From: Actinomadura oligospora ATCC 43269
Lineage (GTDB): Bacteria; Actinomycetota; Actinomycetes; Streptosporangiales; Streptosporangiaceae
Length of the DNA stretch: 64,000 nt
NCBI RefSeq assembly: GCF_000518265.1
Contig: NZ_JADG01000004.1
Location: forward strand, 62,001-126,000
Reading direction: 5' to 3'
Within the stretch, counting starts at the first letter, position 1. The number at the start of each line of letters is the position of its first letter. Shown piece by piece: positions 8,053 to 21,691 of the stretch. A program made the position numbers and the translations under genes. The notes under the pieces were generated by a model. The model did no database searches. It saw nothing but the letters and a program-made list of their open reading frames with translations, and had not been told where the DNA came from.

Positions 8053-9174
8053 ATGCCGACAGGGATCAACCGGTGGGTCGCGTTCGCGGCGGGCGCGCTG
8101 GTCCTCGCCGTGGCCGCATGGCCCACGGCGGACGCGCTGGGCCTGGCGGACGGGTCGTCGGCTCCGCCGCGTCCGGCGAACGTCGCGGCGAACCCGGACG
8201 CGTGGACGCCCTCGCCGCGCTCGCCGGGAGGGCTCCGGGGGCGGACGTCGGGCGGGTTGCAGGGGTTCGTGGCGCTGGCCTCGCAGGGCCGGATCGCGCA
8301 GGTGGACGTGGCGTCGCACCTGATCACCGCCACGAGCATCAGGACGGACGCGGGGCGCGGCGTGGCCGTGACGCCGGACGGCCGGAAGCTGTACGCCGCC
8401 GACACCGGGCAGTACGACGTGGCCGCCGTGGACCTGCCGTCCGGGACGGTGAAGAAGATCCCCGTGGGGCCGTACCCGCAGGCCGTGGCCGTGGCGCCCG
8501 GCGGACGGTCGGTGTACGCGGCGATGACCGGCGGCGACACCGGCCAGGGCGGCTCGGACGAGGTCAAGGTCATCGACACGGGCGCCGACCGCGTCACCGC
8601 GACGATCCGGGTGGGCACCGCGCCGCACCAGATCGCGTTCGCGGGCGACGGCCGCCGCGCCTATGTCACGCACGCGGGCGGCGTCGCCGTCGTCGACACC
8701 GCGTCGGGCGAGGTCGTCAGGCGGATCGCCGACCCGGACGGCGCGCAGGGCGTCGCGGTCACCCCGGACGGAGGGCGGCTGCTGGTCACCAACCCGCGCG
8801 GCGGCTCCACCTGGCTGGTGGACGCCGCGTCCGGGAAGGTCATCGCGACGATCGCGACGCCGGACGAGCCGTGGGGCGTCGCCGTCGCCCCGGACGGCCG
8901 CCGCGCGTACGTGGCGCGGATGAACGCGGGCTCGGTCGCCGTCGTGGACCTGGCGTCCCACGAGGTCGTCGGGCAGGTCGCGGTGGGGAAGCAGCCCGCG
9001 CCGGTCGCGCTCACCCCGGACGGCCGGGAGGCGTGGGTCGGGAACCTGTTCTCCGGCAGCGTCTCGGTCGTCGACACCGCGTCCGGCAGGGTGACCGCGA
9101 CGATCGTCGGCGGCACCGGCACCAAGCCGATCAACGCGGCCCCGCAGGCCATCGCCTTCGCCCCGACGCCCTGA
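8053..9174 (+). CDS. Secreted YVTN/YncE-type beta-propeller protein
   Basis: 373 residues. The ATG at 8053 has a strong site (AAGGAGGCGGGAGA) just upstream. Residues 7-28 are one hydrophobic signal/anchor segment, followed by a Pro/Ser-rich linker. From about 70 to the end come seven 40-42-residue repeats, each with a version of GVAVTPDGRKLYAADTG and VVDTASGEV, the YVTN/lactonase-like propeller. Such proteins act outside the membrane as binding scaffolds; a catalytic role is not evident. Directly follows a Tat-exported phosphoesterase and could work with it at the cell surface. Confidence 0.88.
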   Translation: MPTGINRWVAFAAGALVLAVAAWPTADALGLADGSSAPPRPANVAANPDAWTPSPRSPGGLRGRTSGGLQGFVALASQGRIAQVDVASHLITATSIRTDAGRGVAVTPDGRKLYAADTGQYDVAAVDLPSGTVKKIPVGPYPQAVAVAPGGRSVYAAMTGGDTGQGGSDEVKVIDTGADRVTATIRVGTAPHQIAFAGDGRRAYVTHAGGVAVVDTASGEVVRRIADPDGAQGVAVTPDGGRLLVTNPRGGSTWLVDAASGKVIATIATPDEPWGVAVAPDGRRAYVARMNAGSVAVVDLASHEVVGQVAVGKQPAPVALTPDGREAWVGNLFSGSVSVVDTASGRVTATIVGGTGTKPINAAPQAIAFAPTP

Positions 9175-9335
9175 GTCCCGTCCACCCGACGACCTGTCGG
9201 ACGTCCTCTCCCGCCCCGCTCGGGAGCGCAGCACGTCCCCGCTGCGGGACGAAGGACGCCCACGCGCCGACGCGCAGGCCGTCCGAGACGCGGCGCGAAG
9301 GGCTGTCCGCTCCCCCGCCTCTCAGGAGGGCGCGG

Positions 9336-9713
9336 TCAGGTTCGGGGGGCGGGGCGGAGGCGGCGCGGGAGGCTCGCGGCGACCACGTCGTAGGACTGTT
9401 CGAGCATCTCGTGGACCATCTCGGCGTCGAGGACGCCGTCGAGCAGCACGGTGACCCAGTACCGCTTGTTGAGGTGGTAGCCGGGCAGGACGGTGTCCGG
9501 GAACTCGGCGCGCAGCGCGACGACCTCGTCCGGCGGCAGCTTCAGGCTGACGCGCGGCGGGTCGTCGTGCTCCACGAGCAGCGCGAAGATCTTCCCGCCG
9601 ACGCGGTAGACGGCGGGCTGCTCGCCGAACGGGAAGTCCTCGGTGGCGTCCGGGAGCCCGAGGCAGTGCTCGGTGACGTCGCCGGAACCCACTCCGCGGG
9701 CCTGGGAGTTCAC
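9336..9713 (-). CDS. MmcQ/YjbR family DNA-binding-like protein
   Basis: 125 residues from GTG 9713. Typical family features are visible: CLGLPDATEDFPFGE, YRVGGKIFALL, PPRVSLKLPPDE and HLNKRYWVTVLLDG. The fold is a small alpha/beta CyaY-like domain; function in vivo is unknown. The GTG overlaps the stop of the upstream VOC gene as GTGA (9713-9710), so the two are translationally coupled. Confidence 0.85.
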   Translation of the reverse strand: MNSQARGVGSGDVTEHCLGLPDATEDFPFGEQPAVYRVGGKIFALLVEHDDPPRVSLKLPPDEVVALRAEFPDTVLPGYHLNKRYWVTVLLDGVLDAEMVHEMLEQSYDVVAASLPRRLRPAPRT

Positions 9714-10072
9714 GCGAGCGTGAAGTGCGGGTTGCGGATCACGCCGACCAGGTCGCCGACCGGGTTGCGGACGACCGCGACCTCGATGCCGCCGCCGACC
9801 TCGCGGCACGGCGTGTGGGGCTCGGCGCCCGCCGCGATGAGCCGCACCTCGGCGTCCGCGGCGTCGTCGACGCCCCAGTAGACGATCGGGCCGTCCTTCG
9901 GGTCGCCGTCGGGATCGAGGGCGAGCTCGTATCCGGCGACCTCGTAACCGACGTAGAACGGCTCGTCGAAGTAGGGCTCGAAGCCGAGCACGGACGTCCA
10001 CCAGAGTTTGGCGGCGGCCAGGTCCGGGGCCGGGTAGATCACGGTGCGCAGGCCCTGGAATTCGACACTCAC
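9710..10072 (-). CDS. VOC (glyoxalase/bleomycin-resistance fold) family protein
   Basis: 120 residues, one VOC module pair. Begins with FQGLRTVIYPAPDLAAAKLWWTSVLGFEP, the standard opening, and ends with GGGIEVAVVRNPVGDLVGVIRNP. Family members are metal-dependent lyases, dioxygenases or antibiotic-binding proteins; the metal ligands here are not clear enough to assign a reaction. It is followed without a gap by an MmcQ/YjbR gene (GTGA overlap). Confidence 0.85.
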   Translation of the reverse strand: MSVEFQGLRTVIYPAPDLAAAKLWWTSVLGFEPYFDEPFYVGYEVAGYELALDPDGDPKDGPIVYWGVDDAADAEVRLIAAGAEPHTPCREVGGGIEVAVVRNPVGDLVGVIRNPHFTLA

Positions 10073-10123
10073 GGGCGCTTCTCCACTTTCAGGACGGGAC
10101 GGTCTGGGCGGCTGACAACCGGG

Positions 10124-10630
10124 CTAGCGGCGCTGGAGCAGGCCGCGCACGTACGCCGCCTGCCCGGCGTGCTCGAGACAGTCGTCGGCGACGCTGACGA
10201 GCCGGACGCCGAGCGTGACCGGCGGCTTCCAGCGCTCGTCGACGACGACGTCGAGGGCGTCCGGAGTGAGGCCGCCGATGTACTCCTCGGTGCGGGCGTG
10301 GACGGCGTCGTAGTACTCGACCAGCAGCTCCGCGGTCGGCTGCACCTCGGCGACGTCGTCCGGCGTGTGCCCGAAGCCGGTGTTCCCCGGGTCGGCGGGG
10401 AGGTCGAAGCGGGCGGCGATGTCGCCGGTCTGCCAGACCTGTTCCTTGCCCAGGAGCTCAGCGATGTGGGAGTCCTGGACGCGGGCCAGGTGCCACACCA
10501 GCCAGCCGATGGTGTTCGCGCCGGGCTCGGGCGGGGTCGCCAGCTCGGTCGGGTCCAGCCCCGCCACAGCGTCGCGGACGAGCGGCGGGATGCGTCCGTA
10601 GAGATCCCCGAAAACCTCGTTGACGTTCAT
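10124..10630 (-). CDS. DinB family (mycothiol-dependent enzyme-like) protein
   Basis: 168 residues from ATG 10630; an in-frame upstream start at 10660 would add ten Arg/Ala-rich residues without family likeness. The four-helix DinB fold shows NTIGWLVWHLARVQDSHIAE with the conserved first metal-binding His, LLVEYYDAVHARTEEYI, and DDCLEHAGQAAYVRGLL with the last His. Actinobacterial DinB proteins use mycothiol or bacillithiol as cofactor in detoxification; the substrate here is unknown. It is upstream of, and co-oriented with, the VOC and YjbR genes. Confidence 0.88.
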   Translation of the reverse strand: MNVNEVFGDLYGRIPPLVRDAVAGLDPTELATPPEPGANTIGWLVWHLARVQDSHIAELLGKEQVWQTGDIAARFDLPADPGNTGFGHTPDDVAEVQPTAELLVEYYDAVHARTEEYIGGLTPDALDVVVDERWKPPVTLGVRLVSVADDCLEHAGQAAYVRGLLQRR

Positions 10631-10939
10631 TCTTGCGACCCTAGCCCGCGCCTCCGACATTCCTTCCCCGCCGCCCCGGTGGACGCCGTCCGCGCAGGTC
10701 AGAGGCCCTTCGGGGCACGGGTGGGCCCGGCCACCCCAGCGGTGGGTGACCGGGCCCGTGGTCCCGGCGGACGGGACGGTGCCGTGGCCGCGTCGCCCGC
10801 GGCGGCGGGGTCATGGGGAACGGGGCGTCGCAGGGTCCCGATGGCGACGCCGGTCCGGAGCCGGAAAGTATCCGATACCGGCCCCCCGCACAAGACCCGC
10901 CGTGCAAGGCCGCGCCGCAAGGACCCTTGGCGAAAGGGC
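10631..10939. other. Intergenic stretch without a recognised gene
   Basis: This G/C-rich stretch lies between the DinB gene start and the short repeat array beyond the esterase stop. Open frames crossing it are Arg/Pro-rich and resemble no family. It should contain the DinB promoter. No clear promoter hexamers or strong hairpin were found. Confidence 0.5.
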
Positions 10940-10987
10940 GGCGCTGGGGGCGGCGCTGGGGGCGGCGCTGGGGGCGGCGCTGGGGGC
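10940..10987. repeat. Perfect (GGCGCTGGGGGC)4 array at an esterase 3' end
   Basis: Four exact 12-nt copies lie four bases beyond the stop codon of the esterase gene (10992). The G runs, spaced by GCGGCGCT, could form a G-quadruplex on the plus strand. In the esterase transcript (minus strand) the array appears as C-rich RNA. It is one of several short arrays in this window placed immediately after a gene end. Confidence 0.9.
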
Positions 10988-10991
10988 GGCG

Positions 10992-12095
10992 TCAGGGGAT
11001 CTGCTTGGTGAGCCAGCCGAAGATGTACGGGAGCATGGTGCGCCAGACGACGGTGCCGTGTTCGCCGATCTTGGTCGTGTACTTGGTGACCCCGGTCGGC
11101 GGGCGGACGTGGCGCATGAAATTGTCGATCTCCGATGGCGGGGCCTCGGGGTCCCGGCCTCCGGTGGCGAGCAGCAGTCTGGCGGCCGGGGCCCGGGTGA
11201 GCAGTTCGTAGGGCGCGTTCTCGCGGAGCAGCCTCACATCGTGTTTGATCCGCGGGTCGGTGGACTCGTAGGTCCCGGCGATGCCGACGCCCGTCCGGTA
11301 CAGGTTCGGGTGTTGGAGGGGGAACTTGACCGCGCAGTACGCGCCCTCGGAGTAGCCCATGGTGGCCCAGGCGGCGGCGTCGGTCCTGACGCGGAAGTTC
11401 TGGTACATGAAGTCGCGGACGTCCCGGGTGAGCCAGGTCGCGACGGGCGTCTGCCTGGGAATGTCGGTGCACTCGTTCGGCTTGCCGCCCGCGACGTTGA
11501 TGGACGCCGAGACCAGGATGAACGGCCTGGCCTTCCCGTCCCGGATCATGCGGTCGACCTGGTTGCCGACGTTCAGGTCGCCGTACCAGGTGGTGGGCTC
11601 GCCGGGGGTGCCGCCGAACAGCTGGACGACCGGGTAGGAGACGTGCGCGTCCTGCTTGTAGTTCGGCGGGAGGTAGATTACGACGCGGCCGGTGACGTGC
11701 GAGGCCGGGCCGGTGAACTTCGCCTCCAGGCTTTTGCGCCCCGCGTCGGTCTTGAAGCGCTTCTGGGTGAGCGGGCCCGGCCCGACCAGGCCGGACGCGT
11801 GCCGGCCGCCCGCGCCGCCGACGCTGCTCTCCATGCCGCCGCCGTCGTCGAAGCTGGTCCCGAGGAAGTCGGCCGACACCTCGCCCCAGGTGCCGTAGAA
11901 GCCGCGCGCGTTGTTGATCAGCAGCCCGACGAGGGCGAGCGCGGTGACCTGGCAGAGGAGGATCATCCCTGCCCGTCCGGCGTGCCGGACGACGCCGGGC
12001 CCCGGGATCCGGTTCCACACGGCCATGCAGCCGGCGAAGGCCAGGACGGCCAGGAACACCGCCACGAGCAGTGTCACCGTGCTATGAGGACCCAT
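10992..12095 (-). CDS. Membrane-anchored alpha/beta-hydrolase esterase (esterase D / antigen 85-like)
   Basis: 367 residues. Two hydrophobic helices (about 5-28 and 42-62) anchor the N terminus. The hydrolase domain follows from about 105: VVIYLPPNYKQDAHVSYPVV, FGGTPGEPTTW, and the nucleophile elbow MGYSEGAYCAVKF (G-Y-S-E-G), with DPEAPPSEIDNF and a late GEHGTVVWR supplying probable Asp and His. The family (PF00756) includes mycolyltransferases and esterases. The catalytic domain should face the cell exterior. A TATAGT box at 12230-12225 could be its -10. A four-copy repeat sits right after its stop. Confidence 0.87.
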   Translation of the reverse strand: MGPHSTVTLLVAVFLAVLAFAGCMAVWNRIPGPGVVRHAGRAGMILLCQVTALALVGLLINNARGFYGTWGEVSADFLGTSFDDGGGMESSVGGAGGRHASGLVGPGPLTQKRFKTDAGRKSLEAKFTGPASHVTGRVVIYLPPNYKQDAHVSYPVVQLFGGTPGEPTTWYGDLNVGNQVDRMIRDGKARPFILVSASINVAGGKPNECTDIPRQTPVATWLTRDVRDFMYQNFRVRTDAAAWATMGYSEGAYCAVKFPLQHPNLYRTGVGIAGTYESTDPRIKHDVRLLRENAPYELLTRAPAARLLLATGGRDPEAPPSEIDNFMRHVRPPTGVTKYTTKIGEHGTVVWRTMLPYIFGWLTKQIP

Positions 12096-12496
12096 TGTTC
12101 GCGCAAACCCCCGTGTCGCGGGTCCGTGTCCGAGGCCCGCGGTTCGCCAAGCAGACGCCCGTGGGGAGACAACGGCACGACCACAGCAGTGGCTTCGTCC
12201 GTTGATACCCGGGGCGGCTGATCAACTATAGGACGGGGGATGGGCAAAGATGTCCCGTCACGGTGCGCAATATCCACCTTTTCACTTGCCGCTTACCTTG
12301 GATAACGCGGTTTCTCGCCGTCCGGACACGACCGCCGCGTCCGGGTCCGGCGCCCGCGAGCTCGGTGTCCTCACCGGTCATCGGCCTGCAGCCGGCCTCC
12401 AGCCAACGCTCAGACACCTTCCAGACACCCCTCGGCCCGCCCAGAATTTTTACGTCCGACCGAGCACAACCGCTCGAGCGAGCAGGGCAGGCATGA
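12096..12496. other. Intergenic: esterase upstream region
   Basis: No gene is supported here. The open frames are Arg/Pro-rich shadows. The stretch lies upstream of the esterase start and downstream of gltD. TATAGT on the minus strand (12230-12225) is the only visible -10-like box, and no matching -35 was seen. Confidence 0.5.
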
Positions 12497-12531
12497 GTGA
12501 GCGGTCGATCGCGCTGCGATCGACCGCTCAC
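12497..12531 (-). terminator. Long perfect hairpin terminator after gltD
   Basis: A perfect 16-bp stem, GTGAGCGGTCGATCGC (12497-12512) with its complement (12516-12531), closes a 3-nt GCT loop. It lies 19 nt beyond the gltD stop. There is no U tract, as is common for actinobacterial terminators. Confidence 0.85.
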
Positions 12532-12550
12532 CAGGAGGCGTGCCGGACGG

Positions 12551-14014
<1,464 letters not shown>

Positions 14015-14031
14015 GTTCGGTGGTCCCCCTC

Positions 14032-18588
<4,557 letters not shown>

Positions 18589-18759
18589 CAAACCCTCCCG
18601 TCGTCGTGTTGTCACTGGCTGATGTCAGTGCAGGCACGGGACGGCGTTGGCCCTGCTGCGGTGCGATGAGACTACATCACTGCCGGGATCATGCCCGATG
18701 CGACCAAGTCGCGAAACGTGTCCGGGTCTGTTGATCTTCGTCGATCTCGTTGATCTCCG

Positions 18760-18800
18760 CGTGGTTTAGACCAGTCTAGTAGCCGATGACCACACGACAA
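18760..18800 (-). promoter_or_regulatory. gltB promoter with overlapping dre-like operator
   Basis: On the minus strand a -35 TTGTCG (18800-18795), a 16-nt spacer and -10 TAGACT (18778-18773) predict a start near 18766. CGTGGTTTAGACCAGT (18760-18775) matches the DasR element AGTGGTCTAGACCAGT at 14 of 16 positions and covers the -10 edge and start, the position for repression. The 5' leader would be about 178 nt. A second possible -10 (TAGTCT near 18668) could give a shorter leader. Confidence 0.6.
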
Positions 18801-18840
18801 CGCCCTGACCTCGGGTGATCATCATCACCGGGTCAGGGCG
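18801..18840 (-). terminator. Hairpin terminator between the tandem membrane genes and gltB promoter
   Basis: Outer stem CGCCCTGACC (18801-18810) with GGTCAGGGCG (18831-18840), inner stem GGTGAT/ATCACC. It lies 120 nt after the end of the minus-strand gene at 18962 and immediately upstream of the gltB promoter, so it can insulate the two operons. TTTAA follows on the plus side. Confidence 0.75.
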
Positions 18841-18961
18841 TTTAAGGTTGTGCTCGCCTCCGGGCACTCCGGACGGCCGTCCGGAGCCTCCGCCGGAGGG
18901 CCGATGCGGCACCGTCCGGAGGGGCGTCCGAGAAGCTGCGGGGAGGGTTCCGAAGGGTGGG

Positions 18962-20002
18962 TCAGTGGGTGCGGGCGGCGCGGTCCAGGACGGCCGGGGC
19001 CTTCTGCCCCTCGATCAGGATCGACAGCAGCGTCTCGTCCTTGGCGGCACTCGCCGCGTCCCCGGAACCGGAGAGCCGCTGCGCCCACGCCACCACCGCG
19101 AAGTGGCCCATCGCCACACCGCGCGCCGCGCCGTAGCCGTTCTGGCCGAACGTGCCGAGCGAGCCGCCCGCGCCCTTCGCGTCGGCCGAACCCTTCGAGG
19201 CGTTCGCCTCCACGGTCAGCGGCCGGACGAACCCGCCGCCGCTGCCCTGGCCCAGCGCGTCCACCAGGCCGTTCGCCGACGACGCGTCCACCAGGTTGAA
19301 CACCGTCACCGACAGCGCGTACCCGTGCGCCGTGTCCGCGTACAGCGTGCGCGCCACCTGCGTGCAGCCCGCGCGTTTCAGGGCTCTGGCGGTCGCGGTC
19401 CCCCACACGGCCGGCGCGCAGCCGGAGCCCAGCTCCTTGCCCTTCAGCGTCAGCCGCACCTTCCGCGACACCTGGATCGTCGAGGCGTCCGGCGGGAACG
19501 CCTCGCCCGTGGTCAGCGGCGCCGCGTCAGCCGATCTCTTCTCGATCCCCGCGTACGCGCGTCCGGACGGCGAACTGGAGTACGTCGAGGGCGTCACGCC
19601 GGTCGGCGATGTCGCCTCGGCCGAACCGTCGTCCCCGGCGTTCGGCTTCGCGCGGGTGTCGTGCGTCCCGACGAGGAGCGCCGCGACGCCGACGACGAGC
19701 AGCAGCGCCAGCCCCATCGCCCAGCCGAAGTAGGTCCGGGCGCTGGGCCCGCGCTTCGGCTTGGGCCGCCGTCCCTGCGCCTGCGCGTCGCTCCGGCTGT
19801 CCTCACGGGGCCCGCCCTGGGCCTGGACGTCATACCCGCCCTGCGGGTAGCCGCCCTGCGCGTAGTCGTCATAGGGCTCGCCCTGCGGCGGCGGGACGTC
19901 GTCGTGACCGGCGTCCGGACGCCCGGAACCGCCGCGCGGACGCTCTCCACGCGGCGGACGGCCCTGGGACGGTCTCCTGGACCGGGTGGCGGGACGACTC
20001 AT
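18962..20002 (-). CDS. Membrane-anchored extracellular protein, paralogue A
   Basis: 346 residues. A Pro/Gly/Gln/Tyr-rich cytoplasmic tail (1-90) is followed by one transmembrane helix (about 91-112) and an extracellular domain. That domain carries GSGCAPAVWGTATARALKRAGCTQVARTLY in short pieces (GCAPAVWG, GCTQVARTLYAD), SVTVFNLVDASSANGL and GHFAVVAWAQR. The same blocks appear in the upstream gene (DCKEVTWG, QCTQVARGAYVS, GQFAVLNM, GHFVIVSWVQR), so the two are tandem paralogues. The two Cys probably form a disulfide. Function unknown. The ATG overlaps the preceding stop as ATGA, showing co-translation. Confidence 0.8.
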   Translation of the reverse strand: MSRPATRSRRPSQGRPPRGERPRGGSGRPDAGHDDVPPPQGEPYDDYAQGGYPQGGYDVQAQGGPREDSRSDAQAQGRRPKPKRGPSARTYFGWAMGLALLLVVGVAALLVGTHDTRAKPNAGDDGSAEATSPTGVTPSTYSSSPSGRAYAGIEKRSADAAPLTTGEAFPPDASTIQVSRKVRLTLKGKELGSGCAPAVWGTATARALKRAGCTQVARTLYADTAHGYALSVTVFNLVDASSANGLVDALGQGSGGGFVRPLTVEANASKGSADAKGAGGSLGTFGQNGYGAARGVAMGHFAVVAWAQRLSGSGDAASAAKDETLLSILIEGQKAPAVLDRAARTH

Positions 20003-20853
20003 TGCTTGGCGTTGTCCCCGGCCATCTCCAGCCGGCCCCAGACGAAGTCGGCGGGCTTCTCCACCGCCAGGCTGAGGTCCACCAGCTCCGACAGGTTCGC
20101 GGGCTGGGCGCCCCCGGCCCGCTGGACCCAGGACACGATCACGAAGTGGCCGTAGGTGTGGGCGTACGCGGCGCTGAAGCCGGCGTGGAACGCGGGAGCG
20201 CCGTCCGGGTCGAGCGCGCGGACGAAGCCCGCGTTCGTCGCCGGGTCGAGATCGCGGACGATCTGCTGCGCGCCGTCCTGGTTCGCCATGTTCAGCACCG
20301 CGAACTGGCCGACGTGCTGCTTGTCCGCGCTCACGTACGCGCCGCGCGCGACCTGCGTGCACTGGTGCGACGCCAGGTCGGCCTGGAGCCGCGCGCCCCA
20401 GGTCACCTCCTTGCAGTCGCTCGCCAGGTTCGTCCCCGCGAGGGTGAACGAGTACTTCTTGTAGGCCACCGTCTTGACGTCCGCGGGGAAGACCTCGCCC
20501 TCGGTGACCGGACGCGCGTCGCGCTGCCGGTCGGAGATCTTGGCCATCTCCTTCTCGGGGGCCCACGGGGTGAACGCGGTCGGGAGCAGCTGCGCGCCCG
20601 ACTTCGCCGCGCCGCCGGACTTCTTGTCACCGCCGGACACCATCATCACCACGACGGCCACGGCCGCGACCACGACGACCACCGCGACCGCCCCGCCCAC
20701 GAGCAGCTTGGGATTCTTCCCCTTGGGTCCCTTGCCGGCGCCGTCGCCGTCCGCGTCCGCCGGCCAGAAGTCCCGCCCGCCCGTCGCGGTGCCGGACGGG
20801 GATCCGGACGGGGTCGATCCCGGGGATGCGCCTGAGTCACGAGCCTCGATCAC
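19999..20853 (-). CDS. Membrane-anchored extracellular protein, paralogue B
   Basis: 284 residues from GTG 20853 (an ATG at 20892 would add 13 residues). An acidic Gly/Ser/Asp-rich tail (1-49) precedes one transmembrane helix (about 50-73) and an extracellular domain with SDCKEVTWG, HQCTQVARGAYVSADKQHVG, NMANQDGAQQIVRDL and YGHFVIVSWVQR. It is homologous to the next gene but with a different cytoplasmic tail, so the exported domain is conserved and the tail is free to vary. First gene of the pair. No function is assigned. Confidence 0.78.
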   Translation of the reverse strand: MIEARDSGASPGSTPSGSPSGTATGGRDFWPADADGDGAGKGPKGKNPKLLVGGAVAVVVVVAAVAVVVMMVSGGDKKSGGAAKSGAQLLPTAFTPWAPEKEMAKISDRQRDARPVTEGEVFPADVKTVAYKKYSFTLAGTNLASDCKEVTWGARLQADLASHQCTQVARGAYVSADKQHVGQFAVLNMANQDGAQQIVRDLDPATNAGFVRALDPDGAPAFHAGFSAAYAHTYGHFVIVSWVQRAGGAQPANLSELVDLSLAVEKPADFVWGRLEMAGDNAKQ

Positions 20854-20953
20854 AGTGCGGGAGCCTATCGTTCCAGCCGCCCACGCGCGCACAAAAGGGC
20901 GTTTCCGGTCGCTACACCCCGGTCCGCGGCGCTCCCCGTCCGTCCCGGCACGA

Positions 20954-21682
20954 TCACACCCCGGTCTGCCCGATCAGCGCGCCGACGCCGAACGTGATCG
21001 CCGCCGCGGCCCCGCCGAACACCAGCTGGCGCAGCCCGCTGAACCACCACGACCGCGTCGTCACCCGCGCGACCAGCGCGCCCGCGCCGAACAGCCCCAG
21101 CGCCGCCAGGACCGCGGCCGGCCACAGGTTCTGCGCCCCCAGCAGGTACGGCAGCACCGGCAGGACGGCCCCGAGCGCGAACGACACGAACGACGACCCG
21201 GCCGCCAGCAGCGGGGACGGCAGGTCTCCCGGCGCGATGCCCAGCTCCTCGCGGGCGTGCACCTCCAGGGCCTCGTCGGGGTTCCGCGACAGCTGCCGCG
21301 CGACCTCCGCCGCCGTGGCCGGGTCCACGCCGCGCTTCTCGTACATCGCCGCGAGCTCGCGCTGCTCGGCCGCCGGATGCCGGGCCAGCTCCAGCCGCTC
21401 GATCTCGATCTCGGCCATCGCCAGCTCGGACTGCGAGGCGACCGAGATGTACTCCCCCGCCGCCATCGAGAAGGCCCCGGCCGCCAGCCCGGCCAACCCG
21501 GCCAGCAGCACCACGTCCTTGGACGCGCTGCCGCCCGCCACTCCGGCGATCAGCGCGAAGTTCGACACCAGGCCGTCCATCGCGCCGAACACCGCGGGCC
21601 GCAGCCAGCCGCCGTTCACGTCGCGGTGCTGATGATGGTGTTCGGCCAGCATCTCGGGCTCTTCCGCGGTCAATCCCCCCAT
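20954..21682 (-). CDS. VIT1/CCC1-type iron/manganese transporter
   Basis: 242 residues. AVFGAMDGLVSNFALIAGVAGG is the first transmembrane segment of the VIT1/CCC1 family. LAAGAFSMAAGEYISVASQSE is the second, followed by the long acidic/helical cytoplasmic metal-binding insert (about 80-145), then three further membrane segments ending in LRQLVFGGAAAAITFGVGALIG. Family members move Fe2+ or Mn2+ out of the cytoplasm. It starts with His-rich HHHQH near residue 15. It lies just downstream of lgt (10-nt gap) and may be co-transcribed. Confidence 0.9.
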   Translation of the reverse strand: MGGLTAEEPEMLAEHHHQHRDVNGGWLRPAVFGAMDGLVSNFALIAGVAGGSASKDVVLLAGLAGLAAGAFSMAAGEYISVASQSELAMAEIEIERLELARHPAAEQRELAAMYEKRGVDPATAAEVARQLSRNPDEALEVHAREELGIAPGDLPSPLLAAGSSFVSFALGAVLPVLPYLLGAQNLWPAAVLAALGLFGAGALVARVTTRSWWFSGLRQLVFGGAAAAITFGVGALIGQTGV

Positions 21683-21691
21683 GCCGCGACC

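Noticed and set aside
9234-9251. Terminator after the YVTN gene (CGTCCC/GGGACG)
   Set aside because: The stem is only six pairs with no U tract, about 60 nt beyond the stop; too weak to report among many GC-rich hairpins.
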